From the NCBI GenBank assembly GCA_964518595.1, contig CAZFHA010000013.1:43412-107411 (forward strand): DNA of 64,000 nucleotides, given 5' to 3'. Position 1 is the stretch's first letter; each line of letters begins with the position of its first letter. Made by a program: the position numbers and the translations under genes. Source of the stretch: CAZFHA01 sp964518595. GTDB lineage: Bacteria > Bacillota > Clostridia > Saccharofermentanales > Saccharofermentanaceae. This document shows positions 25,708-34,895 of this stretch, in pieces. A model generated the notes under the pieces. The model worked only from the letters and a program-made list of their open reading frames with translations. It ran no database searches and was not told where the DNA came from.

Positions 25708-26469
25708 ATGTCATTTTTTAAGATAACTCTGAAAATTTCATTAGTTTATCGCTGGTCGGTTGTTTTTCAAATCATTGGCTCTATCCTTTTTATTGCCCTA
25801 AGCATTCTGCTTTGGCGTTTTCTGTATCAGGGTACTCCGACTATGATTTCGTACATGACCAAGTACACAATTGTTTCAAACATCTTAAGTATGTTTTATG
25901 CCCGAGGAATAGCCCAGCAAATCGGTGACAAGGTCGTAAGTGGCTCCTTTGTTACTGACCTCATAAGGCCTGTCAATCTATTTTCTATGTCATGGCAAAT
26001 GGAGCTTGCCAATATCTGTTCAAGTTTTCTTTTAAAGGGGTTACCTATTCTTATTATTTACAGTCCATTTCTGATTGTAAATGCAAGTTACTACAATATT
26101 CCCACGGTTATACTGGTGATAATTTTAGGCCATATTCTGTTCTTATTGATTTACGCCCTGATCGGTTTTCTTGCATTTATACTCATAGAAATATGGCCTT
26201 TTGGTCGCTTGTTGGATGATACAATACGGTTGTTAGCAGGCGCATTTATTCCCTTGGCACTTTTGCCGGAATTCCTCAGAACGATAGCTTATATTCTACC
26301 TTTTAGGTTTTTATATTCCTTTCCCTTAGAGCTTCTTTTAGGGAGCGCAGACACGAGCAAATTAGTAGAAAACTTTGCTATAATGATGACTTGGATTTGC
26401 GTATTTGCTACATTAAATGTCATTGTGTATCGGCTTGCCGTGAAAAAGGCCGTTGTCCAAGGGGGGTAG
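25708..26469 (+). CDS. ABC-2 type transporter permease (first of pair)
   Basis: The 253-residue protein has about six hydrophobic segments and the layout of the ABC-2 permease group COG4587/COG3694 (ABC2_membrane_6), whose members pair with a COG4586 ATPase as here. An in-frame GTG at 25705 is an alternative start; the ATG at 25708 is seven bases after a weak CAGG. The stop is followed within three bases by the second permease, so they are one operon. Substrate is unknown; relatives are annotated as exporters only by inference. Confidence 0.8.
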   Translation: MSFFKITLKISLVYRWSVVFQIIGSILFIALSILLWRFLYQGTPTMISYMTKYTIVSNILSMFYARGIAQQIGDKVVSGSFVTDLIRPVNLFSMSWQMELANICSSFLLKGLPILIIYSPFLIVNASYYNIPTVILVIILGHILFLLIYALIGFLAFILIEIWPFGRLLDDTIRLLAGAFIPLALLPEFLRTIAYILPFRFLYSFPLELLLGSADTSKLVENFAIMMTWICVFATLNVIVYRLAVKKAVVQGG

Positions 26470-26471
26470 AT

Positions 26472-27269
26472 ATGGAGTTTTTAGGAATATATGGCAGTTA
26501 CGTCAAAATGTTTTTTAAGGCTCGAATGGAATATCGCTTTTCCTTTTTTCTCGGAATTTTTGCTAATTTCTACTGCTACTTTATTACTTACATAACCTTT
26601 TGGGTGATAATACAAAATTTCGGTTCGATTAACGGATGGTCATTTAATGATCTTTCCCTTCTATATAGCCTAAATTTGCTAACATATTCTATTACAGGAA
26701 TGCTATTCTGGGGTGTGCTGGGACTTGAACATCAGATTACCTCTGGTAATTTAGATGCCTGTCTAATACGGCCGATGGGGGTAATTAAACAATTGATCTG
26801 CAAGAAATTTACAGATACTTTTATCGGACAAGCCGTTGTTACTATCATTTTTTTAACCATCGCACTTCAAAACTTACAGGCGATCATGTCACCACTGAAA
26901 TATGTTTACTTAGTAATAATAATTTTCAGTGGCGTACTCATCCAATCAGGGGCGATGATTCTTTTCGGTAGTTTAAGCTTTTGGATGAATCGGTCTTTAG
27001 AACTTTCCGATATATTGTATTATAATCTCAGGATGTTTATTCAGTATCCCCTATCAATTTTCCCCATATTCGTAAGGCTTATTTTAACATTTATCTTGCC
27101 CTGGGCATTTATTAACTACTATCCGGCACTGCTATTACTCGGGAAACAAGAAGTACCTCATTATGCATTTATGGGGTTTCTGTCACCAATTATTGGGATA
27201 CTATTTTTCTTGTTGTCTATATTTGTTTTTAACCGTGGGCTACGGCGTTATTCCAGCAGTGGAAGTTAG
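26472..27269 (+). CDS. ABC-2 type transporter permease (second of pair)
   Basis: This 265-residue partner also has about six membrane helices. The N-terminus (MEFLGIYGSYVKMFFKARMEYR) with an amphipathic start before the first helix is typical of the COG3694/COG4587 type. The longer frame from 26391 lies inside the first permease and has no binding site, whereas GGGGGG (26461-26466) precedes the ATG at 26472. The ATPase gene begins nine bases after its stop. Confidence 0.8.
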   Translation: MEFLGIYGSYVKMFFKARMEYRFSFFLGIFANFYCYFITYITFWVIIQNFGSINGWSFNDLSLLYSLNLLTYSITGMLFWGVLGLEHQITSGNLDACLIRPMGVIKQLICKKFTDTFIGQAVVTIIFLTIALQNLQAIMSPLKYVYLVIIIFSGVLIQSGAMILFGSLSFWMNRSLELSDILYYNLRMFIQYPLSIFPIFVRLILTFILPWAFINYYPALLLLGKQEVPHYAFMGFLSPIIGILFFLLSIFVFNRGLRRYSSSGS

Positions 27270-27278
27270 GATGGGATT

Positions 27279-28259
27279 ATGGCACAACTGATCCAAGTAA
27301 AGAGTTTATACCGTAATTATAGGGTTACCAAACGTGAGGGTGGTTTCTTTAAATTTATGTTTTCTCGTAAATTTGAAGTTATTCACGCTGTTAATAGCAT
27401 CAGCTTTTCCATCGGGAAGGGTGAACTTGTAGGTTTTGTTGGGCCGAATGGAGCGGGAAAATCTACAACGATTAAAATGTTATCTGGCATACTTACGCCA
27501 ACTTCAGGTGCAATTTCGGTCTTGGGCGTCGATCCATTCAAGAAACGTAAACAAAATGCATACCATATCGGCGTTGTCTTTGGACAACGTAGCCAGTTGT
27601 GGTGGGACTTACCCATCGGTGATACTTTTAAGTTGTTAAAAAAGATATACAAGATACCAGAGGATATTTATGCAAGAAATCTAGATCTATTCAAAGAATA
27701 TCTTGAACTTGAAAATATCTGGAATCAACCCGTTCGACAGTTAAGCCTTGGGCAGCGTATGAGAGCGGAAATTGCTGCTGCTTTGATGCATAATCCTGAG
27801 TTGTTATTTTTGGATGAACCAACGATTGGACTTGATATTGTGGCGAAGCGGCAAATTCGGGAATTCATTTTGAAGCTTAACCGCGATTATAACACTACGG
27901 TTATATTAACTTCTCATGATATGAAAGATATTGAAGAGATCTGCAATCGTATTATTTTGATTGACAAGGGTATTATTGTTGTAGATTGTCCTATGGAGGA
28001 ATTGAAGAATAGCTACAATAAGACCAAAGCCGTAGTTAAAGTAAATCTTAACGAACCTGTCCCCGTTTTTGAGATCGCCGGAGCAATAGGAAAATCCGAA
28101 GCAAAGGGCTTGAAATGGAGTTTTGAAGTGGATAAAAGCGTCACGACCACAGGTCGCTTACTTTATGAAATTTCAAAGGCCGCTGAGATTGGCGAGATCG
28201 AAATCAAGGAGCAGGCCGTGGAGGATATTATTCACGATATTTATAAAAATGGGGTATAA
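27279..28259 (+). CDS. ABC-2 type transporter ATP-binding protein (COG4586-like)
   Basis: The 326-residue ATPase has Walker A GPNGAGKSTT (about 54-63), the Q-loop VFGQRSQLWWDLP, typical of this subgroup, the signature LSLGQRMRAEIAAALM, Walker B LLFLDEPTIGLD and switch His in LTSHDMKDIEE. A leading extension (VTKREGGFFKFMFSRKFE) before the first strand is characteristic of the COG4586 proteins. With the two permeases before it, it completes an exporter of unknown cargo. Confidence 0.88.
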   Translation: MAQLIQVKSLYRNYRVTKREGGFFKFMFSRKFEVIHAVNSISFSIGKGELVGFVGPNGAGKSTTIKMLSGILTPTSGAISVLGVDPFKKRKQNAYHIGVVFGQRSQLWWDLPIGDTFKLLKKIYKIPEDIYARNLDLFKEYLELENIWNQPVRQLSLGQRMRAEIAAALMHNPELLFLDEPTIGLDIVAKRQIREFILKLNRDYNTTVILTSHDMKDIEEICNRIILIDKGIIVVDCPMEELKNSYNKTKAVVKVNLNEPVPVFEIAGAIGKSEAKGLKWSFEVDKSVTTTGRLLYEISKAAEIGEIEIKEQAVEDIIHDIYKNGV

Positions 28260-28279
28260 AAAGGTCTGCTAAGTAGGGC

Positions 28280-28440
28280 ATGGCTCATAGTGTCTTGGAG
28301 CTAATTTATGATGTTGACGAATAATAAGCGGTAACCGGAATTCCTTTTGAAGTCGCGAGGCATCTTCAAAGTGAAGCCGGAATTTTTATTGACAAATTTT
28401 ATATGAATCAATCTGCGTACATCAACGGTATGTACTTAGA
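28280..28440 (+). pseudogene. Possible broken HPr-like gene
   Basis: A frame starting at ATG 28280 gives MAHSVLELIYDVDE, two stops (28322-28327), then GIPFEVARHLQSEAGIF and DKFYMNQSAYINGMY. Spacing of the Gly-Ile, Ala-Gly, Phe and Asn-Gly positions resembles an HPr/Crh domain with the phosphorylated His site lost. Beyond 28422 the frame is antisense to the HAD gene, so similarity there cannot be trusted. The fragment is short and could be chance. Confidence 0.25.
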
Positions 28441-29120
28441 AAATTTGGGAGCTCCAATAGGGAGGAAAGCTGAGGTACAGCATTATATTGGGATTGTGAT
28501 CGGTTCAGAAGAATCGCATTCATATCTAGTGCTTTGGCTCCAAGATAATCATCTTTTAAGGAGTCACCAATCATGATTGCTTGCTGTGGAGCGCAGCCCA
28601 AAGTCTTTAGCACGTAGAAGAAAGCATCTGAACTTGGCTTAACACAGCCGATAGCTTCACCAACAAAAATATGATCAATATATTTATCTAAAGCTGTGAC
28701 TTTGTACTTTTCCATCTGACCGTCTAGTGGGCCATTGGTGAGAATAGCCATTTTTAACTTAGTGGTTTGGACTTTCGTAAAGAAAGGAATAACGTCATCA
28801 AATAGAGTAATCTTTTGATTTGTCTCCTGCATGTAAAGACGATTAAACGTCATTACTAATAGCTTCTTTTCATCGCTATCCTGCAAAAACAATGAAAGCA
28901 CATCGCTAAATCGGTGAAAGCGGTATTCTTCCCTGCTTATAGTTTGCGCCAGAAATTTACTAAATAGGTCAGGCTCAATTATCTGGTAAGCTTCCCAAAA
29001 TTTATTGAGATCAACCTTAATGGTAGATAAAATTTTTGAGATTACTATTTGGGCATTCTTCTTAGCCCTTTGATAATCGCATAAGGTATCATCCAAGTCG
29101 AAAATCAAGCACTTAATCAT
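28422..29120 (-). CDS. HAD-superfamily hydrolase (YjjG/nucleotidase-like)
   Basis: The 232-residue protein is a HAD phosphatase with a helical cap. Motif I is IFDLDDTL (catalytic Asp near residues 8-10), motif II ILTNGP, motif III Lys in CVKPSSDAFF and motif IV MIGDSLKDDYLGA. The closest layout is that of YjjG/YfnB-type pyrimidine nucleotidases and related detoxifying phosphatases. The C-terminus ends NFLSTYR. It is oriented against both neighbours, in an accessory stretch. Substrate unknown. Confidence 0.85.
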   Translation of the reverse strand: MIKCLIFDLDDTLCDYQRAKKNAQIVISKILSTIKVDLNKFWEAYQIIEPDLFSKFLAQTISREEYRFHRFSDVLSLFLQDSDEKKLLVMTFNRLYMQETNQKITLFDDVIPFFTKVQTTKLKMAILTNGPLDGQMEKYKVTALDKYIDHIFVGEAIGCVKPSSDAFFYVLKTLGCAPQQAIMIGDSLKDDYLGAKALDMNAILLNRSQSQYNAVPQLSSLLELPNFLSTYR

Positions 29121-29475
29121 ATCTGTGTCTCACCAACTTTCTGAAGGATACGCTTATCTACGAATTTGTCAAACTTAATCTAGCATATTTAAACCAGAGA
29201 AGAAAGGAAGCTAAGTTTTGTATAAAGAACTAGCTAGGAAAATTAAAAGCCTATAGGAAGGCTCACGCCTATACTTAACTGAGCAATTGTTTATTTGATG
29301 AAGAAGTGATATATACTAAAAATACTGCTGATTCGACGCCTTATACAATGCTAATACTATTTTAGTTGCTGGTGACTGATTAGAAATGATATGGTAGAGC
29401 TGCACTTTGGTTGGGAGCTATTTTTGTACTTAGAGCTGGGAATATTGAGATGAAGGAATAAGGGGGCATAAGATT
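29121..29475. other. Gap between divergent HAD and kinase genes
   Basis: AT-rich, no supported ORF. A weak promoter may be TTGTTT (29287-29292) with TATATA (29310-29315), 17 bases apart, reading toward the kinase gene and giving a leader of about 155 bases. I found no known riboswitch or tRNA in it. Confidence 0.35.
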
Positions 29476-30402
29476 TTGCGTTTAAGTATTGATCAGATTG
29501 ATGGTGACACCTATGTTAGACTTGTTTGCCCCCAAGAAAAACTTTGTCAAGAAATTGGCGAACCATCTTTAAAGCGCAATCGAGTTTTTCGACTCACAAA
29601 TAACAAAATATTGAAAGTTTATGGTGAACATTCTCGTTGGTTGCGAGAAGTGAGTTCGTTAAGATTTTTACAAGACAAAGCTGTAAGCTGCCCTTTTCTT
29701 TATGAAACAGGTAAGGATTTAGACTTCGATTGGGCGGTAATGAGTGCTGTACCCGGCATAGTAATGGCAGAAAAAATGGACGTTGATGGTATTAACAAAC
29801 AGGCATCTTTGTATGAGCTTGGTGTTTATCATGCTCGTTATCATCAAGCTTGTAGTGTAAATTACTGCGGTGATTGGAATTCCATTAAAATAGATACATC
29901 ATATGGTGCTTTCATCAAAGGATTTCATTCAGCGTTTATTCAGACAATTCAAAAGGAACAAACACATGATTCAAATGATTCAAAGCTTTTCAAGAAATGC
30001 GTTTCCCTGATTACAACGTTTGATTCCAGATTTGATTATCAGGGAAATTTTACACTCTGTCACAATGACTTTCATCCGAGAAATATATTAGTAGATCCAA
30101 CCACTTCTAGGATTGAGGGGGTAATTGATTTTGAGCGAAGTTTTTTTGCCGAACCTCTTTTTGATATGACCAGAGTACTTCTATTGGACACCCTTGAAAG
30201 TATTATTGCTTCCGCCTATTTGAGAGGATACGAAGATTACGTGGGTTACAGAATAGATAAAAATCGATTAGTCTATTATTTGCTTTTGAAATGTATCCAT
30301 GTTCGTTCTTGGTCATATGAGATTGCGCAAGATTATTACTTTAAATCGAAAAAATTATTAGAAAATATTGTGAATGAATATTGTGAAGAATCGTGCAAAT
30401 GA
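29476..30402 (+). CDS. Aminoglycoside phosphotransferase (APH)/choline kinase-like protein
   Basis: The 308-residue protein has the kinase-like catalytic motif CHNDFHPRNILVD (Brenner motif, with Asp and Asn at the catalytic positions) and the metal-binding DFE in GVIDFERSFFAEPLFDMTR. No ATG is available; TTG at 29476 follows AAGGGGGC by eight bases. Members of this family phosphorylate drugs, choline, homoserine or methylthioribose, so resistance cannot be inferred. It stands alone ahead of the histidine operon. Confidence 0.8.
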   Translation: MRLSIDQIDGDTYVRLVCPQEKLCQEIGEPSLKRNRVFRLTNNKILKVYGEHSRWLREVSSLRFLQDKAVSCPFLYETGKDLDFDWAVMSAVPGIVMAEKMDVDGINKQASLYELGVYHARYHQACSVNYCGDWNSIKIDTSYGAFIKGFHSAFIQTIQKEQTHDSNDSKLFKKCVSLITTFDSRFDYQGNFTLCHNDFHPRNILVDPTTSRIEGVIDFERSFFAEPLFDMTRVLLLDTLESIIASAYLRGYEDYVGYRIDKNRLVYYLLLKCIHVRSWSYEIAQDYYFKSKKLLENIVNEYCEESCK

Positions 30403-30417
30403 ATGCTGAATCACCAA

Positions 30418-30515
30418 GCCTCATGATTGAGGCGGTATACAGTTTAGCGCTTTTTATTATCTTTTCTTTCAGTTCCTCTCTACCTCTTTACTTCTTTACT
30501 TCAACGTGGTAAAGT
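30418..30515 (+). promoter_or_regulatory. Region upstream of the histidine operon: hairpin and weak promoter
   Basis: GCCTCA/TGAGGC (30418-30433) is a small hairpin behind the kinase gene. TTTACT (30487-30492) and TAAAGT (30510-30515), 17 bases apart, are a plausible weak promoter overlapped by an imperfect dyad (CTTTACTT … AAGTAATAAAG), which could be an operator. The leader would be only about 35 bases, so there is no room for a T-box. Confidence 0.4.
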
Positions 30516-30557
30516 AATAAAGCAAATAAAAGTTCACCAGACCATAGGAGAAGCATG

Positions 30558-31772
30558 ATGAGTGATTATCGGTTCTATACCCCGGATGGGGTGAGTGATT
30601 TATTGGTAGAGGAGCTGGCCTATCGGCGTCAGGCTGAGGCTAAGCTTCGTAGATTGTTTACTTGCAGCGGTTATCAGGAGATCCAGACTCCGGGGATTGA
30701 GTTTTACGATGTTTATGCCGGTGGAGCTTTTGTGAAAGCAGAAGAATTATATAAATTGACGGATCAGGAGGGTAGGCTACTGGCACTACGCTATGACGGT
30801 ACAGTCCCTTCTGCACGGTTGGCGGCGACTTTACTGAAAGAGGAGACGTTACCGCTGAGACTAGCCTATCTGGAACCGATGTATCGTTTTCGAGAGTCTG
30901 GTGGGGGGCGGCAACGGGAGTTTTTGCAGGCCGGTATCGAATTGATGGGGGTCTCTGGAGCGGAGAGTGAGGCCGAAGTGATCTCACTAGCTATTAAGGC
31001 AGCTCGGGAAACGGGGCTGGAGGCCTTGCAGGTCTCTATTGGCCAGCCGGACTTTTTTCGCGGGCTAATGGAAGACTGGGGGATTCCGGAAGCGGATGCA
31101 GCTAAGATTTCTGCGGCTATTGACCGGAAGGATATTCTGGCTTTGGAGGAAGCGGCTCACCGCTTTCACTTGCAGCCGGAGGAACAGACAACCTTGCTGT
31201 TGATTCCGGAGCTCTTTGGCACCTATGATACTCTAGAGCGGTTTTCTCAGATGGTGAGTAATCCCAAGTCCTTAGCGGCGCTGGAGAACTTGAAAAATAT
31301 TTTGGATATTTTGGGCGACTATGATTTACTGGATTACATCTCGATTGATTTGGGGATGCTAAGTAGTTTAGATTACTATACCGGGGTTATTTTCAAGGGC
31401 TTTACCTACGAGGTGGGTTTTCCGATTATTTCCGGTGGACGTTATGACCAGGTGGTTTCGGTTTTTGGACGGGAGTTGTCGGCGGTGGGCTTTTCTATGA
31501 ATGTGGATTTGTGCTTAACGGCCCTTCAGCGTCAGGGGAAGGCTTTTCCGAAGAAAGCCAATGAGGTTTTTCTGACCTTTAGTCCGGAGCAGGAGGGACG
31601 CCGCAAGGCTTTTGCTTTGGCGGAGCAGCTTCGGCAAGAGGGGCTGACAGTGGTTGTAGATAATCAGGGGCTAGATCAGGTGTCGGCTATTGCGTTGGCC
31701 AAAAAACAGAATTTTCAACGGGTTCTTCGGATTGAGAGGGGTCAGGAGATAAGGTTATATCAGGAAGATTGA
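30558..31772 (+). CDS. hisZ: ATP phosphoribosyltransferase regulatory subunit HisZ
   Basis: HisZ is a histidyl-tRNA synthetase-like protein without charging activity that activates and gives histidine feedback to short-form HisG. The 404-residue product begins MSDYRFYTPDGVSDLLVEE and has the class II synthetase-like core (ALRYDGTVPSARLAAT, LEPMYRFRESGGGRQREFLQAGIE split over two strands, and YYTGVIFKGF). The full anticodon-binding domain is reduced. An ATG three bases upstream (30555) is also possible; the binding site AGGAG fits 30558 better. The next gene is hisG of the short class, as required. Confidence 0.93.
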   Translation: MSDYRFYTPDGVSDLLVEELAYRRQAEAKLRRLFTCSGYQEIQTPGIEFYDVYAGGAFVKAEELYKLTDQEGRLLALRYDGTVPSARLAATLLKEETLPLRLAYLEPMYRFRESGGGRQREFLQAGIELMGVSGAESEAEVISLAIKAARETGLEALQVSIGQPDFFRGLMEDWGIPEADAAKISAAIDRKDILALEEAAHRFHLQPEEQTTLLLIPELFGTYDTLERFSQMVSNPKSLAALENLKNILDILGDYDLLDYISIDLGMLSSLDYYTGVIFKGFTYEVGFPIISGGRYDQVVSVFGRELSAVGFSMNVDLCLTALQRQGKAFPKKANEVFLTFSPEQEGRRKAFALAEQLRQEGLTVVVDNQGLDQVSAIALAKKQNFQRVLRIERGQEIRLYQED

Positions 31773-31781
31773 GGTTTTACT

Positions 31782-32438
31782 ATGTCAGATATGATTACGA
31801 TTGCCTTGTCTAAGGGGCGTTTGGCGGAACAGGCCATTGAACTGTTAGAGGCGGCGGGATATGACTGTCGGGCGGCTAAGGAGAAGTCTCGGCGGTTAAT
31901 TTTGGAGGCACCGGAAAGTGGGCTGCGTTTTATTATGGCCAAACCGGCTGATGTACCCACCTACGTGGAGTATGGGGCAGCGGATATTGGGGTAGTGGGC
32001 AAAGACACTTTAATGGAAGAGGGGCGTCAGCTTTATGAAGTGATTGATCTGGGTTTTGCGGCCTGTCGAATCTGTGTCTGTGGCCCCAAAGCCTTGGCGG
32101 GCAAGCTTGATCAGATTCCTAATAAGCGGGTGGCTACCAAGTATCCTAATATTGCCCGAAGTTATTTTAGCACCGTAAAGCGGGAGAGTGTTGAAATCAT
32201 TAAGCTTCACGGCTCGGTGGAGTTGGCACCACTGATCGGCTTGGCGGAAGTGATTGTGGATATTGTGGAGTCCGGTCGCACCTTGGAGGAAAATGGTCTG
32301 GGAGTTTTGGAGGATATCGCGGCTATTTCAGCGCGGGTGGTGGTGAATCGAGTCTCTATGAAAATGAAAGCCCAGACTATCCAGCCACTTTTGGAACAAT
32401 TGCGTCTACAGGTTCAGGGGCGGGAGGAAAAGAAATGA
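31782..32438 (+). CDS. hisG: ATP phosphoribosyltransferase, short form
   Basis: HisG joins ATP and PRPP in the first histidine step. The 218-residue size and lack of the C-terminal ACT-like domain mark the short form that works with HisZ. Family motifs: IALSKGRLAEQAIELLEAAGY at the N-terminus, the GAADIGVVGKDTL block and IVDIVESGRTLEENGL, which binds PRPP. It overlaps hisD by four bases. Confidence 0.96.
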   Translation: MSDMITIALSKGRLAEQAIELLEAAGYDCRAAKEKSRRLILEAPESGLRFIMAKPADVPTYVEYGAADIGVVGKDTLMEEGRQLYEVIDLGFAACRICVCGPKALAGKLDQIPNKRVATKYPNIARSYFSTVKRESVEIIKLHGSVELAPLIGLAEVIVDIVESGRTLEENGLGVLEDIAAISARVVVNRVSMKMKAQTIQPLLEQLRLQVQGREEKK

Positions 32439-33748
32439 AATGTCAACGTCTAAAAGGCCGCCGCTCCGAACTGGCTGAGATTATAAAAAAGTTAGGCCTT
32501 CGCAGTAAGATGGATACGGCCGAAGTGAATCAGCGGGTTAAAGAGATTCTGACGGCGGTGAAGAGCCGGGGCGACCAGGCAATTCTGGATTATACGGAAA
32601 CTTTTGATCGGGTACGCCTTCGTTCGGAGGAGCTCTTAGTTAGCAAAGCTGAGATTGAAGAAGCTATGGCAGAGGTAGAGCCTAAGGTTATTAAAGCCTT
32701 AGAAGCGGCAGCTGAGAATATTCGCCGCTTTCATCAGGAGCAATTGGAAAAGGACTATTTCCTGAAAGTTGGGCAAAGCTCTCGAGTGGGGATGCTGGTT
32801 CGACCCTTGGGAACAGCCGGCATTTACGTGCCTGGTGGCACAGCGCCACTGCCTTCCACGGTATTGATGAATGTAATTCCGGCTCAAGTAGCCGGTGTGG
32901 AGAATATTGTGGTCTGCACGCCCCCTAATGGGCAAGGTAAAATAGCCCCGGTGATTTTGGCCGCAGCAACTATTGCTGGAGCTCACCGGATCTATAAAGT
33001 GGGGGGCGCTCAGGCTATTGCGGCTATGGCCTATGGCACAGAGACCATCCCAGAAGTAGATAAAATCTGTGGCCCAGGAAATATTTATGTAAATACCGCC
33101 AAGCGTCTCCTCTATGGCCAAGTGGATATTGATATGTTTGCCGGCCCCAGTGAAATTTTGATTATTGCCGATGAGACGGCGATTCCAGCTTTTGTGGCAG
33201 CGGATTTATTGTCCCAGTCTGAGCATGATCCACTGGCTTCTGCCATACTGATTACTACCAGTTCAAGATTGGCGGATCAGGTGGCGATGGAATTGGAAGG
33301 CCAAAGTGCCAAACTTCAGCGTCAGAGTATTTTAGAAAAAGCCCTGCGGGATTACTGTGTGATAGTGGAAGTAGAGAGCCTTGAGGACGGGATTGTTTTT
33401 GCCAATGCCTTAGCGCCGGAGCATCTAGAACTCTGCGTAAAAGAGCCTGAGGCTCACCTGCCTCTGATCAAAAATGCCGGAGCTGTGTTTATGGGCAATT
33501 ATTCTCCCGAGCCTTTGGGTGATTATTTTGCCGGACCCAATCATACACTGCCAACCTCGGGAACGGCGCGGTTTTTCTCACCCTTGGGTACCTACGATTT
33601 TATGAAGAAAATGAGTGTGATCGACTATAGTGCCGAGGATTTAAAGGACTCTTGGCAGACCATTGTAACCTTGGCTGAAGCTGAAGGTCTAGATGGTCAC
33701 GCCAACGCTTTACGGGTACGGTTTGAATCCACTGGGAGGTCAAAATGA
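32435..33748 (+). CDS. hisD: Histidinol dehydrogenase
   Basis: HisD oxidises histidinol to histidine in two NAD-dependent steps with a zinc ion. The 437-residue length is normal. The signature GPSEILIIADETAIPAFVAADLLSQSEHDP includes the zinc-ligand and catalytic region (Gln-Ser-Glu-His), and CGPGNIYVNTAKR binds NAD (this is positions about 210-280). FAGPNHTLPTSGTARFFSPL carries the second His. ATGA overlaps with hisG and with hisC show tight coupling. Confidence 0.97.
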   Translation: MKCQRLKGRRSELAEIIKKLGLRSKMDTAEVNQRVKEILTAVKSRGDQAILDYTETFDRVRLRSEELLVSKAEIEEAMAEVEPKVIKALEAAAENIRRFHQEQLEKDYFLKVGQSSRVGMLVRPLGTAGIYVPGGTAPLPSTVLMNVIPAQVAGVENIVVCTPPNGQGKIAPVILAAATIAGAHRIYKVGGAQAIAAMAYGTETIPEVDKICGPGNIYVNTAKRLLYGQVDIDMFAGPSEILIIADETAIPAFVAADLLSQSEHDPLASAILITTSSRLADQVAMELEGQSAKLQRQSILEKALRDYCVIVEVESLEDGIVFANALAPEHLELCVKEPEAHLPLIKNAGAVFMGNYSPEPLGDYFAGPNHTLPTSGTARFFSPLGTYDFMKKMSVIDYSAEDLKDSWQTIVTLAEAEGLDGHANALRVRFESTGRSK

Positions 33749-34821
33749 GTCGTTTTTGGAATCAAAAAACTAAGAGTATCAGTCCCTATGTTCCCGGTGA
33801 ACAGCCTAGGGCAAGAGACAAATACATTAAGTTAAATACTAATGAGAACCCTTATCCCCCTTCCCCAAAGATTGGAGCCTTCCTTACATCTTTTGAACCG
33901 GAAGAGCTGCGGCTCTATCCGGAGGTGCATTGTTATCGCTTGAAAAAAGCCTTGGCTGATTCCTTTGGCTTAGTGCCGGAGCAGATTTTTTGCGGTAATG
34001 GTTCTGATGAGGTCTTGGCGGTGGCTTTTCAGGCCTTTTTTGAGCGGGGAGAAGAGGCTGACCCTATTATTTTTCCAGATATAACCTATAGTTTCTATAA
34101 AGTTTATGCCGAACTCTATGATATCCCCTATCGTACCATTCCCCTTGAGACGGATTTCTCTTTACCGTTAAAGGCCTTTAAAGGTTTTTCCGGTGGGATA
34201 GTTTTGGCGAACCCTAACGCTCCCACGGGCTTGGCGATTCCTCAGGAGGAGCTGTTGAAAATTATTCAGGCTAATCCTGATCAGGTGGTGCTGGTGGATG
34301 AAGCCTATGTGGATTTTGGCGGTGAATCGGCTCTTAGCCTTTTAGGGCAATGTCCTAACTTGGTTGTAGTAGGAACCCTGTCTAAAAGCGCTTCTTTGGC
34401 CGGGCTGCGCGTGGGCTATGCCTGCGCCTCTCCGGAGCTGATCCAAGGATTAGAGCGAATTCGTGATTCTTTTAATTCTTATCCAGTGGATACCTTGGCT
34501 ATGGAGCTGGGGGCACTGGCTGTGGAAGATCGGGAATGGACTATGAGTAATGTCGTTAAAATCATCGCCACTCGTAGCTGGGTGGAAGAGGCTTTGTTAG
34601 AAAGAGGTTTTAGCGTAATCCCTTCAAAGACAAATTTTCTGCTGGTAAAACCGAAAGGTATTCAGGCGGAAATACTCTATAAAAATCTAAAAGAAGAGGG
34701 TATACTGGTAAGGTATTTCGCCACTCCCAGATTAAAAGATTACCTGCGTATAACCATTGGTACAGACGCGGAAATGAACAGCCTCATAAAGGCTATTGAC
34801 GGCTATATCAGTAAGCTATAA
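33745..34821 (+). CDS. hisC: Histidinol-phosphate aminotransferase
   Basis: HisC is a PLP enzyme transferring an amino group from glutamate to imidazole-acetol phosphate. The 358-residue protein has KLNTNENPYPPSP near the start, CGNGSDEVLAVAF, the NPNAPTGL block, VDEAYVDFGG and the PLP lysine in TLSKSASLAGLRVGY. It overlaps hisD by four bases. After its stop there is a 74-base gap to hisB without a terminator. Confidence 0.96.
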   Translation: MSRFWNQKTKSISPYVPGEQPRARDKYIKLNTNENPYPPSPKIGAFLTSFEPEELRLYPEVHCYRLKKALADSFGLVPEQIFCGNGSDEVLAVAFQAFFERGEEADPIIFPDITYSFYKVYAELYDIPYRTIPLETDFSLPLKAFKGFSGGIVLANPNAPTGLAIPQEELLKIIQANPDQVVLVDEAYVDFGGESALSLLGQCPNLVVVGTLSKSASLAGLRVGYACASPELIQGLERIRDSFNSYPVDTLAMELGALAVEDREWTMSNVVKIIATRSWVEEALLERGFSVIPSKTNFLLVKPKGIQAEILYKNLKEEGILVRYFATPRLKDYLRITIGTDAEMNSLIKAIDGYISKL

Positions 34822-34895
34822 GTGAATCTGTTACAGGTTTAAGCCAGGGGTTAAGGATCAGAGGAGAGTATTTTTCAGATTAGGCAGGAGGGTAT

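Noticed and set aside
29476..30402. Antibiotic resistance gene
   Set aside because: Only the general APH fold motifs are seen; this family has many non-drug substrates.
30434..30557. T-box or riboswitch for the histidine operon
   Set aside because: The leader is too short and no T-box consensus is seen.
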